This document shows, piece after piece, positions 36,312 through 45,832 of a stretch of 64,000 nucleotides of DNA; within the stretch, counting starts at the first letter, position 1; each line of letters begins with the position of its first letter. A program made the position numbers and the translations under genes. Source of the stretch: Gammaproteobacteria bacterium (GTDB lineage Bacteria > Pseudomonadota > Gammaproteobacteria > JABHGC01); contig JALWTS010000034.1 in the NCBI GenBank assembly GCA_027077805.1, positions 1-64,000 on the forward strand, given 5' to 3'. The notes beneath the pieces were generated by a model that saw only the letters and a program-made list of their open reading frames with translations, searched no databases and was not told where the DNA came from.

Positions 36312-39159
36312 TTCTACATCTCTCCAGTTGAATAGTCTTTACATTTCCCGTTAAGGCATTATAGACCAGTTGTTGTTGTTGTTGTATATGCAAACTATAG
36401 GAACCCACCGCAGGGGAGGCAGACACGGGTCGGCCAGCATAACCTAATGGTATGCCTTGCATAATATAAGGTCGAAACCGGTGTTTGATATGATCCCAAG
36501 CCCCTTGGTTTTGGGGTTCTTCTTGGCACCAAATCAGTAGTTCCAAATTAGGGTATTTATGGATTTGTTGTTTTAATTGTTCTTTAGGAAATGGGTAAAG
36601 CTGTTCAATGCGTACAATGGCAACATTATTGGCTTTTAAGGTTTGGCGTTCTTTCATTAAGTCATAATAGACTTTGCCTGAGCAAAAAATCAGTTTTTCA
36701 ATATCATCAATGTTTGTCAAGTGGGTTTCATCAATCATTGTTTGAAATTCCCCTTGGGTCAGTTCTGTTAAGCTGGAAACACAGGACTTATGTCGTAATA
36801 GACTTTTCGCTGTCATGACGATGAGCGGTTTACGATAAGGGCGTAACATTTGACGACGTATCATATGAAATACTTGGGCAGGGGTGCTAGGAATACAGAT
36901 TTGAATATTTTGTTCGGCACAAAGTTGTAAATAGCGTTCTAAGCGAGCAGAGGAGTGTTCTGCTCCTTGACCTTCATAGCCATGTGGCAATAACATGACT
37001 AAACCACAAAGTCGATTCCATTTGCTTTCCCCAGAGGTAATAAATTGATCAATCACGACTTGAGCCCCATTGGCAAAATCGCCAAACTGAGCTTCCCATA
37101 AGGTTAAACCATTAGGTTCCGCACTGCTATAGCCGTATTCAAAAGCCAATACGGCTTCTTCAGATAATAAAGAATCAATGACTAAAAAATTGGCTTGATT
37201 AGGGTCTAAATATTGTAAGGGGATATATCGTTCGCCGTTTAATTGATTATGTAATACGGCATGACGATGAAAAAAAGTCCCACGGCCACTATCTTGACCT
37301 GATAAGCGAATGGGATAACCTTGTATTAATAAACTGGCATAGGCTAAAATTTCAGCACAACCCCAGTCCACTGGCAAATCACCTGCTAACATTTCTCGTC
37401 GATCCGATAGGAGTTTACGCACTCTTGCATGTAATTCAAAGCCTTTAGGAATATGCCATAGTCGTTGTGAGAGTTGTTGTGCTGTTTCTAAGCGAATGGC
37501 CGTATGACAGGTTTGTTGCCAAGATTGTTCAAAATAAGGTGTCCAATCGGCATGATAGCGATGTTTAAAGTTTTCTAAAATAGGTCGTGAAACAATTTTG
37601 CCCTGATCCAAGGCACTTTCATAGGCCTGTATCATTTGCTCGCTATCTTCTTGGCTAATAATCCCTTCTTTAATTAATTGTTGCACATAAATTTGGCGAG
37701 TCGTTGGATGTTGGCGAATGGCTTGATACATAATTGGTTGTGTTACCGCAGGTTCATCGGCTTCATTATGTCCATGACGACGGTAACAGGTTAAATCAAT
37801 AATGACATCATTACGAAACGTCATGCAATAATCTAAGGCAATACGGCTGACAAAAATCACTGCTTCAGGATCATCGCCATTCACATGAAAAATTGGTGCT
37901 TGCACCATTTTAGCAACTTCGGTGCAATATAAGGTTGAACGAGAATCAATAGGATTAGTAGTAAAGCCAATTTGATTATTAATAATAATATGTACCGTAC
38001 CACCCGTGGTAAAGCCACGAGTATGGGACATATTAAAGGTTTCCATGACCACCCCTTGTCCTGCAAAAGCCGCATCGCCATGAATTAAAATTGGCAAGAC
38101 TTGTCGAGCTTGTTTGTCATGACGGCGTTGTTGTCTTGCCCGTACAGAACCTTGTACCACTGGTGCGACAATTTCTAAATGTGAGGGATTAAAGGCTAAA
38201 GCAAGATGCACAGGACCGCCAGGTGTTTCAACATTCGATGAAAATCCTTGGTGATATTTCACATCACCCGAGCCTAAAATCGGATGTTTGCCTTCAAATT
38301 CTTTAAACAATAAACTAGGGGATTTCCCTAGAATATTAATCAAGACATTTAAACGACCACGATGAGCCATGCCCAAGCCGATTTCTTGTATGCCATTTGC
38401 ACCTGCCTGTTGAATCAGTTCATCTAGCAATGGAATAAAACTTTCACCACCTTCTAAAGAAAAGCGTTTTTGCCCAACATAACGGGTATGTAAATAACGC
38501 TCAATGCCCTCGGCAGCCGTTAATAATTGTAATATCCAATATTTGGTTTCCGTATCAAAATTCGCTTGTAATTGTGATTCTTCTAGGCGTTTTTGAATCC
38601 AACGCTTTTGACTGGTATCGGTTAAATACATATATTCCGAACCCACCGAACCACAATAGGTTTTTTGCAAGTGATCCACTATTTGTTGCAATGGTAATCT
38701 ATCGGGGGCAAATAACGATCCTGTATTAAAAATCATTGCCATAGCACCTGTCCCTAAGCCATGAAATTCAGGGTCTAAATCAGATACTTCTGGATGTTGC
38801 TTTAAATTCAATGGATCAATGTTAGCCAATTGATGCCCTCGTACTCGATACGCATTAATCAATCGTAATACCGCTGCTTGTTTTTCTGCCGCTTCAGGGG
38901 GTAAACAGTCTTTAGTATGATCCGTTTTATACCAAGACTTTTTCTCTGCGGTGAGTAATTTAAAGGTCTGCTGAATGGCACGATGTGAAATATCACTATG
39001 TGAATCCAATGCGAAATCCGCAAAATACTGTTGCCATTGTTTCGGGATGGACTCAGCATCTTTTAAATAATCTTCATACAAATCTTCAATAAACGCCATA
39101 TTTTGGCTATTTAAGCTGGAGCTTTGTCGCCATTGTTGGTATTGGGTTTGAGTTGACAT
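36301..39159 (-). CDS. sucA: 2-oxoglutarate dehydrogenase E1
   Basis: Thiamin-dependent E1 of 952 aa: early [25 protein letters not shown], the ThDP motif [13 protein letters not shown], and [16 protein letters not shown]. It decarboxylates 2-oxoglutarate and works with SucB. The presence of sucAB means a complete oxidative TCA step, so strict autotrophy of the 'incomplete cycle' type is not indicated. The start ATG at 39159 is the family start region. Confidence 0.97.
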   Translation of the reverse strand: MSTQTQYQQWRQSSSLNSQNMAFIEDLYEDYLKDAESIPKQWQQYFADFALDSHSDISHRAIQQTFKLLTAEKKSWYKTDHTKDCLPPEAAEKQAAVLRLINAYRVRGHQLANIDPLNLKQHPEVSDLDPEFHGLGTGAMAMIFNTGSLFAPDRLPLQQIVDHLQKTYCGSVGSEYMYLTDTSQKRWIQKRLEESQLQANFDTETKYWILQLLTAAEGIERYLHTRYVGQKRFSLEGGESFIPLLDELIQQAGANGIQEIGLGMAHRGRLNVLINILGKSPSLLFKEFEGKHPILGSGDVKYHQGFSSNVETPGGPVHLALAFNPSHLEIVAPVVQGSVRARQQRRHDKQARQVLPILIHGDAAFAGQGVVMETFNMSHTRGFTTGGTVHIIINNQIGFTTNPIDSRSTLYCTEVAKMVQAPIFHVNGDDPEAVIFVSRIALDYCMTFRNDVIIDLTCYRRHGHNEADEPAVTQPIMYQAIRQHPTTRQIYVQQLIKEGIISQEDSEQMIQAYESALDQGKIVSRPILENFKHRYHADWTPYFEQSWQQTCHTAIRLETAQQLSQRLWHIPKGFELHARVRKLLSDRREMLAGDLPVDWGCAEILAYASLLIQGYPIRLSGQDSGRGTFFHRHAVLHNQLNGERYIPLQYLDPNQANFLVIDSLLSEEAVLAFEYGYSSAEPNGLTLWEAQFGDFANGAQVVIDQFITSGESKWNRLCGLVMLLPHGYEGQGAEHSSARLERYLQLCAEQNIQICIPSTPAQVFHMIRRQMLRPYRKPLIVMTAKSLLRHKSCVSSLTELTQGEFQTMIDETHLTNIDDIEKLIFCSGKVYYDLMKERQTLKANNVAIVRIEQLYPFPKEQLKQQIHKYPNLELLIWCQEEPQNQGAWDHIKHRFRPYIMQGIPLGYAGRPVSASPAVGSYSLHIQQQQQLVYNALTGNVKTIQLERCRNEH

Positions 39160-39223
39160 AGTTTTTTATAAAATAATAGTCTTGGGAATGATCAAAAGCG
39201 TAGCATAATTTGGTGGATAAATC

Positions 39224-39475
39224 TCAATCGCCATAGCGGAATTTTATTATTCTTGTCTTGAGGGATTGTGCGTTAATTTCATGTTTTCCAAGAAAATTGT
39301 ATAGAGAACTGTTAGCATCTAAAGAACCAAATACATAGAATTGATCGACATTCTCAACAGGAATATAACGAGGTTTTAAGTTGTTGCCGTCATCATCGAT
39401 AGGTGTAAAAATTAAGGTATTATCTTTTCGAGATAATCTTCCAGGATTAAATAAAGAATAGCTACGTTTACTCAT
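39224..39475 (-). pseudogene. cas1: Truncated Cas1 (type I-B) N-terminal fragment
   Basis: About 67 residues match the start of type I-B Cas1: SYSLFNPGRLSRKDNTLIF, PRYIPVENVDQFYVFG and LYNFLGKHEI. The frame then runs into an unrelated 16-residue tail and stops. The catalytic C-terminal domain is absent, so it cannot integrate spacers. Its ATG overlaps the stop of the upstream Cas6-Cas4 chimera, the usual cas4-cas1 arrangement. It is distinct from the complete type I-F Cas1 downstream. Confidence 0.75.
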
Positions 39476-39893
39476 CTATATCACCTACATAACAAAAATC
39501 GTAATAAGAACATCGCCTACATAATGGTTTATTCAGTCGTTTAAGGACAATATCTGATTGAATGATTTGCTTAATTTCATGTTCAACGGCTTGAATTTTT
39601 TTTATATCTTCAGGACTTAGATTCACTGCTTTGGTTTTTTTGATTTTGGGATATTCTAAAATCCCAGTAACATTTTCAATGCCAGCTTGCTGTAAAATGT
39701 AGATATAATATTTTAGCTGCCATTTAAATGCCTTTAAATTGGGGAGTTGATAGTCTTGATCATGTAAAAATCTTGCAAATTCGTCATCTTCCTGAGCCAT
39801 AATTTTATAAATCCAACTGCTCAACGGGTAATGGTAATTTAAAGGTAATATCTGTTTTTCCCCTGATAGTTGGAATTTGATAATAAATTGCAT
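39468..39893 (-). pseudogene. Cas6-Cas4 chimera left by a deletion in a type I-B operon
   Basis: The first ~50 residues look like the start of type I-B Cas6 (PLNYHYPLSSWIYKIM, FARFLHDQDYQL). From about residue 55 the sequence is the end of Cas4 (WQLKYYIYILQQAGI, ILEYPKIKKTKAV and the cysteine cluster CRRCSYYDFC). Cas6 lacks its RNA-binding second half, and Cas4 lacks its nuclease core and first cysteine. In I-B operons cas6 leads and cas4-cas1 close, so one in-frame deletion removing cas8b, cas7, cas5 and cas3 explains the product. Family calls are from motif recognition. Confidence 0.72.
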
Positions 39894-39982
39894 TAAAAAA
39901 ATCCTTAAAATGCTATTATGTCATAAAGCCTAATACAATTTAATCATTAATCAATAGGCAGGGCTACCTCATTTCGATAAAT

Positions 39983-40011
39983 AACACTCATTCTCAAATC
40001 AAATGAGTGTT
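39983..40011. promoter_or_regulatory. Perfect 10-bp inverted repeat upstream of cas1
   Basis: AACACTCATT and AATGAGTGTT are separated by nine bases. It lies 75 bases before the type I-F cas1 start and upstream of a TATAAA box at 40042-40047. No T tract follows, so an operator is as likely as a terminator for the minus-strand remnant. Confidence 0.45.
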
Positions 40012-40085
40012 GCATAATGTCTCTGTTTAAAAAAGTGAATTTATAAACTACAATTCAACTGGTAAATAAACATTTCAAATATATT

Positions 40086-41024
40086 ATGGAACAGTTAACT
40101 GATTTAAAGGCCATACTTCATTCTAAACGTGCCAATATTTATTATTTAGAAAAATGTCGAGTGATGGTGAAATCTGGTCGAGTCGTATTTCTAACTGAAG
40201 AACAGATAGCCAAGCAATATTGGAATATTCCAATTGCAAATACAACAGTGATTTTGCTTGGTATGGGGACTTCTATTACGCAAGCAGCAGTACGAATGTT
40301 AGCTCAAGCGGGGGTGCTAATTGGTTTTAGTGGTAGTGGTGGAACACCTTTAATTGCCGCAAGTGAAGTTGAGTGCTTGTCACCACAAAGTGAGTATCGA
40401 CCCACAGAATATGTACAAGCTTGGTTAAAATTTTGGTTTGAGCCAGAAAAACGTTTGAAAGTAGCTAAAGCGTTTCAAAAACATCGTTTAGACTATTTGA
40501 AACGTGTGTGGGGTAACGATAAAAATTTGCAAAATCAAGGTTTTTATGTGGATGATGCCGATGTTGAACAAGCGTTGAAATCATTTTCATCTGCGATTAA
40601 TCAATGTAAAAACAGTAACGATTTATTAACGATTGAAGCTCGATTAACAAAATCTTTGTACAAAATAGCGGTGACTCGAACTCAGATTAACGATTTTGTG
40701 CGTAATCGAGATGATGATGATGATGCTAATCGTTTTTTAAATCATGGCAATTATTTAGCGTATGGTTTAGCGGCAACTACTTTGTGGGTTTTAGGTATTC
40801 CTCATGGTTTTGCGGTAATGCATGGCAAAACTAGACGTGGTGCATTGGTATTTGATGTTGCGGATTTGATTAAAGATGCGTTAGTGTTACCTTTGGCATT
40901 TATTTGTGCTAAAGATCAAACAACTGAACAATATTACCGTCAACAATGCTTACAAGTATTTACTCAACATAAAGCTTTGGATTTTATGTTTGATACTGTA
41001 AAAACGGTTAGTTTAAATAATTAA
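40086..41024 (+). CDS. cas1: Type I-F Cas1 integrase
   Basis: A 312-aa I-F-type Cas1: MEQLTDLKAILHSKRANI at the start, GSGGTPLIAASEVEC, the Glu in the central domain (LLTIEARLTKS) and the conserved C-terminal HGKTRRGALVFDVADLIKD with metal-binding His and Asp. With the Cas2 part of Cas2/3 it inserts new spacers at the leader end. It is the first gene of the I-F locus, 20 bases before cas2/3. All active-site regions look intact. Confidence 0.95.
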   Translation: MEQLTDLKAILHSKRANIYYLEKCRVMVKSGRVVFLTEEQIAKQYWNIPIANTTVILLGMGTSITQAAVRMLAQAGVLIGFSGSGGTPLIAASEVECLSPQSEYRPTEYVQAWLKFWFEPEKRLKVAKAFQKHRLDYLKRVWGNDKNLQNQGFYVDDADVEQALKSFSSAINQCKNSNDLLTIEARLTKSLYKIAVTRTQINDFVRNRDDDDDANRFLNHGNYLAYGLAATTLWVLGIPHGFAVMHGKTRRGALVFDVADLIKDALVLPLAFICAKDQTTEQYYRQQCLQVFTQHKALDFMFDTVKTVSLNN

Positions 41025-41044
41025 ATTAAGGGATATTTATTATT

Positions 41045-44000
41045 ATGATGGTAATTTTTGTGTCACAATGTGAAAAAAATGCCTTAAATAAAACTCGCAG
41101 AGTTTTGGATAGTTTTTCGGATCGAATTGGAAGTAAAACTTGGCAAACTATTATCACTAATGAAGGTTTAAGTGCCGTTAAAAAACTTTTAGCGAAAACG
41201 GCAACTAAAAATACCGCCGTTTCTTGTCATTGGATAAGAGGGCGAAATCGTAGTGAATTAGTATGGATTGTGGGTAATCGACAAAAGTTCAATCGTCAGG
41301 GAATTATGCCTGTTAATATTACCCAACAAAATGTTAATTTATCAAAAGAACAAGATAATTGGATATTTTTACCTTTAATTCAAAGTATTACTGCTATTTC
41401 AGCTTTACTTCATGATTGGGGTAAAGCTTCACTTAAGTTTCAACAAAAATTACAGCCAGAAGCGAAGGGACAACGAATTGATCCCTTAAGACATGAGTGG
41501 ATGTCGGTATTATTATTTAGAGCACTTATTCGTAATGATTCTGATTTGGATTGGTTAGATAAGTTAATTGATGGAAAAATAAATCAACAACAGTTACAGC
41601 AGTGGTTACAGCAGTGGTTACAGCAGTCTAATCCTAAAAAACCCTTAGCTGATTTATCTGATTTAGCCAGTATGATTGTGTGGTTAATTGTTACTCATCA
41701 CAAATTACCCATTTTATCTAAGAGTAAAGCAGAAGGCTGGCAAGATGAACTTGCGCCAACACTGCAAAAAATATTAAATTATATTAGTGATTCATGGGGC
41801 TATAGAAATTCTCCACAAGAAGAAGAAAAACAAAGAAAATTATTTGAAAAAGATTTAGAGAAATGTTTTCAATTTCCGAATGGTTTATTAGCAGAGTCTG
41901 AGCCTTGGCTAAAACAATTGAAAAAATGGGCGACACGTTTAAAAAACTGTTTAAATTCAGGTTTGCTAGAGCAAGTATTTACTGATGGTAGTTGGCGAGT
42001 TATATTATATTATTCTCGTTTATCCTTGATGTTAGGTGATCATAATTATTCTGCCCAGCAGGCAGATGCAAATTGGCAAGGACAGTCCAATTTATATGCA
42101 AATTCGGATAGAAAATCAAAGCAATTGAAGCAAAAGCTAGATGAGCATTTAGTCGGGGTTGCAAAATATGCACTACGAGTTGCTTATTTATTACCAAGTT
42201 TTGAATCACAATTACCAAAAGCACTTGATTTACGAAAACTCAAACAAAAAAGTCCTGTCGCTTATCAGTGGCAAGATAAGGCTGTTAATAAATTAAAACA
42301 ATGGAGAGTACAATTATCTGAAACGACTGTTAACAATCAAGGTTTTTTTGCGGTTAATATGGCAAGTACTGGATGTGGTAAAACCTTTGCTAATGCTAAG
42401 ATAATGCGAATATTATCTGAAGATGGTGAAAGTTTGCGTTATGTCCTAGCATTAGGATTGCGTACTTTAACTTTGCAAACTGGGGATGAATATCGAGAGC
42501 GAATTTTTCAAGGTGGTGATAGTAATGACTTGGCTGTGTTAATTGGTTCTCAAGCTGTCGTAGATTTACATCAAATCAATCAGCAACAAAAAAAAGTTTA
42601 TCAACAACAATTGCTGGAGAATTATGAACGAGCAGGTTCTGAATCTTTAGAATCATTGCTAGATGACGATGTCATGTATGATTGTGCAATTCCTGAAACA
42701 CCTTTTTCGACAGTGTTAACTGATCAACGTAGTCGTAAGTTTTTATACGCACCCATTTTAGTTTGTACGATTGATCATTTGATGGCCGCCACCGAAACGA
42801 AACGGGGTGGACGTTATATTTTGCCAAGTTTGCGATTAATGTCATCTGATTTAGTCATTGATGAAATTGATGATTTTGATGGCAATGATTTAATTGCTAT
42901 TGGTCGTTTAATTCATTTAGTCGCCATGTTAGGGCGGAAAGTTATGATTTCTTCTGCCACGATTCCACCTGATTTGGCAGAAGGCTATTTTCATGCCTAT
43001 TGGCAGGGATGGCAATTGTTTGCAAGTAGTCGTGGTATTAGACAACGTGTTCATTGTGCTTGGGTGGATGAGTTTGCAACTCATGTTGAAACTGTGGTTG
43101 ATAATCAAGCTAAGCAGGCGGTCGAAAATTATCAGGCATTACATCAGAAGTTTATTCAAAAGCGGATAAAATCTTTAAAAAAACAAGCTATTAAACGCCA
43201 AGCGAAAATTATTACTTGTGTCGATTCATCGGTTCCAGCAAAAGATAGCGATGATTTAACCATAGAACAACGGTATTTTGCAGATATTCAACACGCTATC
43301 ATAAATAAACATCAAGATCACGCAAACAAAGATTTCTATACTAATACGATGGTGTCTTTTGGTGTGGTCAGAGTTGCGAATATTGATCCCTGTATTCAAT
43401 TAACGGAATATTTATTAAACGCAGAATGGGATAGTAATGTCGATGTGCGTATTATGGCATATCATAGTCAACAAATCTTATTAATGCGTAGCAAACAAGA
43501 GCAACATTTAGATGAGGTATTAACCAGAAAAGATCCACAAGCGGTATTTAATCACCCAGTCATTCGTCAACATATTAAACAATCACAAGCGAAACAGTTA
43601 ATTTTTATTTTAGTGGCAACACCTGTTGAGGAAATTGGTCGGGATCATGATTTTGATTGGGCAGTAGTAGAACCTTCTTCTTATCGCTCAATTATTCAAT
43701 TAGCAGGTAGAGTGTTACGACATCGCAAGATAGAACCAAAAACTGCTAATGTAGCATTGATGCAATATAATCTAAAAGGTGTTAAAGGTTTAAATCAAAC
43801 GAAACGCCAAGTCGTATTTTGTCAGCCTGGGTATGAGAATCGTTCGACTTTACTGGATTCTCATGATCTTAAGGAGCTATTACCACCAAAAATTTTTATT
43901 AATGGTATTAATGCCATTCCTCGTATTCAAAAACCTAAAACTTTACAACAAAATCGTTATCTCGCAGATTTAGAACATTATCGTATTCATGAATTACTAA

Positions 44001-44413
44001 CAGAATATGAACAAAAAGGCCCTGAATCCTTACAAGGGTGGTTAGTTCAACACTGGTGGTTAACTGCGTTACCTCAAGTATTAAGCCCATTTCGGTGTTC
44101 ACAAGCACAATTGAGGTTATATCGTGTGTGGGATGATAATAAAGAACGGTGGCGTTTTGCTGAAAAAGATACCTTAGGGCAAATACAATTTGTCGATTAT
44201 AAGATTACTAATAAATCACCATTAACATCATTAGCGTCTCAGCGGTTATGGTTGGTAAGAGATTATGCAGAATTAGTGATTGAATTAGCTGACAGATTAG
44301 ATATGTCGGAACAAAAAGTGACTTTGAAGTATGGGGAAATTAGTTTACCAATGTATAACGATAATTCCAGTTTTTATTATTCTGAGCAATTGGGAATGGG
44401 GCGAAGACCATAA
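41045..44413 (+). CDS. cas3: Type I-F Cas2/3 fusion (adaptation factor plus helicase-nuclease)
   Basis: A 1122-aa fusion. Residues 1-95 form the Cas2 domain (MVIFVSQCEKNALNKTRRVL). An HD nuclease follows (SALLHDWGKASLKFQ), then a superfamily 2 helicase with ASTGCGKTFANAK, the DEAD-box variant VIDEIDDFDG, SSATIPP and GRVLRHRKIEP. It shreds targets recruited by the Csy complex and joins Cas1 in spacer capture. Residues about 180-195 hold a tandem Leu-Gln-Gln-Trp repeat (12-bp DNA unit). All motifs appear intact. Confidence 0.95.
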   Translation: MMVIFVSQCEKNALNKTRRVLDSFSDRIGSKTWQTIITNEGLSAVKKLLAKTATKNTAVSCHWIRGRNRSELVWIVGNRQKFNRQGIMPVNITQQNVNLSKEQDNWIFLPLIQSITAISALLHDWGKASLKFQQKLQPEAKGQRIDPLRHEWMSVLLFRALIRNDSDLDWLDKLIDGKINQQQLQQWLQQWLQQSNPKKPLADLSDLASMIVWLIVTHHKLPILSKSKAEGWQDELAPTLQKILNYISDSWGYRNSPQEEEKQRKLFEKDLEKCFQFPNGLLAESEPWLKQLKKWATRLKNCLNSGLLEQVFTDGSWRVILYYSRLSLMLGDHNYSAQQADANWQGQSNLYANSDRKSKQLKQKLDEHLVGVAKYALRVAYLLPSFESQLPKALDLRKLKQKSPVAYQWQDKAVNKLKQWRVQLSETTVNNQGFFAVNMASTGCGKTFANAKIMRILSEDGESLRYVLALGLRTLTLQTGDEYRERIFQGGDSNDLAVLIGSQAVVDLHQINQQQKKVYQQQLLENYERAGSESLESLLDDDVMYDCAIPETPFSTVLTDQRSRKFLYAPILVCTIDHLMAATETKRGGRYILPSLRLMSSDLVIDEIDDFDGNDLIAIGRLIHLVAMLGRKVMISSATIPPDLAEGYFHAYWQGWQLFASSRGIRQRVHCAWVDEFATHVETVVDNQAKQAVENYQALHQKFIQKRIKSLKKQAIKRQAKIITCVDSSVPAKDSDDLTIEQRYFADIQHAIINKHQDHANKDFYTNTMVSFGVVRVANIDPCIQLTEYLLNAEWDSNVDVRIMAYHSQQILLMRSKQEQHLDEVLTRKDPQAVFNHPVIRQHIKQSQAKQLIFILVATPVEEIGRDHDFDWAVVEPSSYRSIIQLAGRVLRHRKIEPKTANVALMQYNLKGVKGLNQTKRQVVFCQPGYENRSTLLDSHDLKELLPPKIFINGINAIPRIQKPKTLQQNRYLADLEHYRIHELLTEYEQKGPESLQGWLVQHWWLTALPQVLSPFRCSQAQLRLYRVWDDNKERWRFAEKDTLGQIQFVDYKITNKSPLTSLASQRLWLVRDYAELVIELADRLDMSEQKVTLKYGEISLPMYNDNSSFYYSEQLGMGRRP

Positions 44414-44429
44414 GGTTAGTTATGGTCTT
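44404..44429 (+). terminator. Hairpin overlapping the cas2/3 stop codon
   Basis: AAGACCATAA pairs with TTATGGTCTT (10 bp, six-base loop) and ends in a short T run. It probably ends the cas1-cas2/3 transcript and insulates the regulatory gap before cas8f. Confidence 0.6.
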
Positions 44430-44508
44430 TGCTTGCTACCTACTCGGTAGTTAAGTTTCAAATAAAAGTGAAAATATAAATTTCTAAACTACTTTGTGCA
44501 AAGTAGAG
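44428..44508 (-). ncRNA. CreR-like mini-array: two degenerate I-F repeats around a 25-nt spacer
   Basis: Read on the minus strand, the first degenerate repeat (44508-44481) has a fully paired but altered stem (CTACTTTG/CAAAGTAG) and keeps the last 12 bases of the array repeat exactly, including the handle TTTAGAAA. A 25-nt spacer (44480-44456) follows. The second degenerate repeat (44455-44428) keeps the stem-loop CTACC-GAGTA-GGTAG but has lost the handle. I count 18 and 19 of 28 identities to the array repeat. A TAAAAT box at 44518-44513 could start transcription at the first repeat. The form and position match cas-regulating CreR RNAs of other CRISPR systems. Expression is inferred. Confidence 0.68.
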
Positions 44509-44528
44509 AGGTATTTTACAAAAATTGC

Positions 44529-44556
44529 TTGATATTAAAAAGTTTCCATGTAAAAT
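44529..44556 (+). promoter_or_regulatory. Predicted promoter of the cas8f-cas5f-cas7f-cas6f operon
   Basis: TTGATA (44529-44534), a 16-bp spacer and TAAAAT (44551-44556) form a good sigma-70-type promoter; the start point would be near 44563. The -35 box lies next to the divergent mini-array promoter. Confidence 0.6.
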
Positions 44557-44569
44557 TTAAACAAAATTC

Positions 44570-44588
44570 AAAAGAAAAAAGATAAAGG
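44570..44588 (-). promoter_or_regulatory. Candidate target site of the CreR-like spacer in the cas8f leader
   Basis: On the minus strand a CC (complement of 44588-44587), the type I-F PAM, is followed by 17 bases that match the mini-array spacer at positions 1-5, 7-10 and 13-17. Mismatches fall at 6, 11 and 12; positions 6 and 12 are among the flipped-out bases that type I complexes do not read. The site is just downstream of the predicted cas8f start point, where a bound Csy complex would block transcription. Confidence 0.55.
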
Positions 44589-44617
44589 TTTAAATTATAA
44601 GCAGAAGGATATTTAAT

Positions 44618-45832
44618 GTGTCAATAAAACCTATTACTGATTTTTTAGCGGATCGTAAAGCGAAACTCTTGAAGAAAAAAATCAAAAAAACGATGTCAGA
44701 GCAAGAACAACTTCAAATTCAAGCTGAGGCTGATAATCGATTTTCATTAGGTGTATGGTTGCCTGATGCGGCAAGACGTGCCAAACAACTCTCTTTAGTA
44801 ACGCATCCTAGTAAATTTAGTCATCCTGGTGCTAGTAGAGATTGCTCAATGATTGCGACAACTGATGTGATTAGTAATGGATTTTTATGTGGTAGTAGTA
44901 CTAATACAAAACATGATGTTTTGGGTAATGCCGCGGCAATAGATGTTTACAAATTTTTATCAATTATATTAGAAGATGAACAGACTATTTTAGAACATCT
45001 AGAACAAGGAACTGATTTAATTCGTGGGGCATTTAAAATACCTACCGCATCATTTGAAGAATTACAACAAGGCTTTTTAGCAATAAAACAATTGTCATTG
45101 AAAACTAGTAGTAAGATTAAACAAGTCTATTTTCCTGTAGGTGATGATAATTACCATTTATTGTCATTATTAACGCCTTCGGGTGTGATGTTTAGTCTTA
45201 GCGAAAAAATAAGAAAGATGTTTAGTCTTAGCGAAAAAATAAGAAAAAAGCAAGAACATTCAGAACAGGGTTTTAAAGAATTATATGATTTAACTGTAAT
45301 AGGTTTTGGTGGCGAAAAACCTCAAAATATTAGTGTTTTGAACAATGACAATGCAGGAGTTGCGTATTTGCTACCTTCTTTACCACCACAATTACAACAA
45401 AAAAATGTTTTAGTGCCAAAAACTGATTTTTTTAAAAACAGTCTTTATTGGAAAGACCATTTTAATACTTTTCATCGTCTTATTGCAACAGGTTACAATA
45501 ATATCAACATTCGGGAAGACAGAGATAAAGTTGTCAATTTTATTATTTCTCAAGTGATTGAACGAATGTGGGCTATTCGTCAATTAGAAGCTGGTTGGTC
45601 ACAAAATCAATTATATCAACAATTACCCTTAGCTCAAAAAATATGGTTAGATAATTTTTATCACAAGCAACGAGAAGAAGATGAACAATGGTTAACAGAT
45701 ATTATTGATGAATTTGCTCGTTGGTTTATGTATGCCTACAAAAAAAATGTGAAAGATTCTAAGTTATTTGGTGATGAAGAATTTCAACATATTAAAACAC
45801 TAATTCAAGCGAACCAAGAGGGATTGAAATGA
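44618..45832 (+). CDS. cas8f: Cas8f (Csy1), large subunit of the type I-F complex
   Basis: Starts with GTG after AGAAGGAT. The 404-aa protein has the Csy1 layout: a charged helical start, FSLGVWLPDAARRAKQLSL, THPSKFSHPGASRD and a C-terminal helical bundle. Cas8f reads the CC PAM and holds the crRNA 5' handle. It overlaps cas5f by four bases. Unusual: a perfect 10-residue tandem duplication (MFSLSEKIRK twice) from a 30-bp repeat at 45188-45247. Confidence 0.92.
   Translation: MSIKPITDFLADRKAKLLKKKIKKTMSEQEQLQIQAEADNRFSLGVWLPDAARRAKQLSLVTHPSKFSHPGASRDCSMIATTDVISNGFLCGSSTNTKHDVLGNAAAIDVYKFLSIILEDEQTILEHLEQGTDLIRGAFKIPTASFEELQQGFLAIKQLSLKTSSKIKQVYFPVGDDNYHLLSLLTPSGVMFSLSEKIRKMFSLSEKIRKKQEHSEQGFKELYDLTVIGFGGEKPQNISVLNNDNAGVAYLLPSLPPQLQQKNVLVPKTDFFKNSLYWKDHFNTFHRLIATGYNNINIREDRDKVVNFIISQVIERMWAIRQLEAGWSQNQLYQQLPLAQKIWLDNFYHKQREEDEQWLTDIIDEFARWFMYAYKKNVKDSKLFGDEEFQHIKTLIQANQEGLK
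45188..45247 (+). repeat. 30-bp in-frame tandem duplication within cas8f
   Basis: Two copies (45188-45217, 45218-45247) begin ATGTTTAGTCTTAGCG and differ only at the final base. The near identity points to a recent event or array-type slippage. Confidence 0.9.

Noticed and set aside
39953..39972. Possible further degenerate CRISPR repeat (AGGCAGGGCTACCT) upstream of cas1
   Set aside because: Only short words match the repeat and the stem does not pair consistently.
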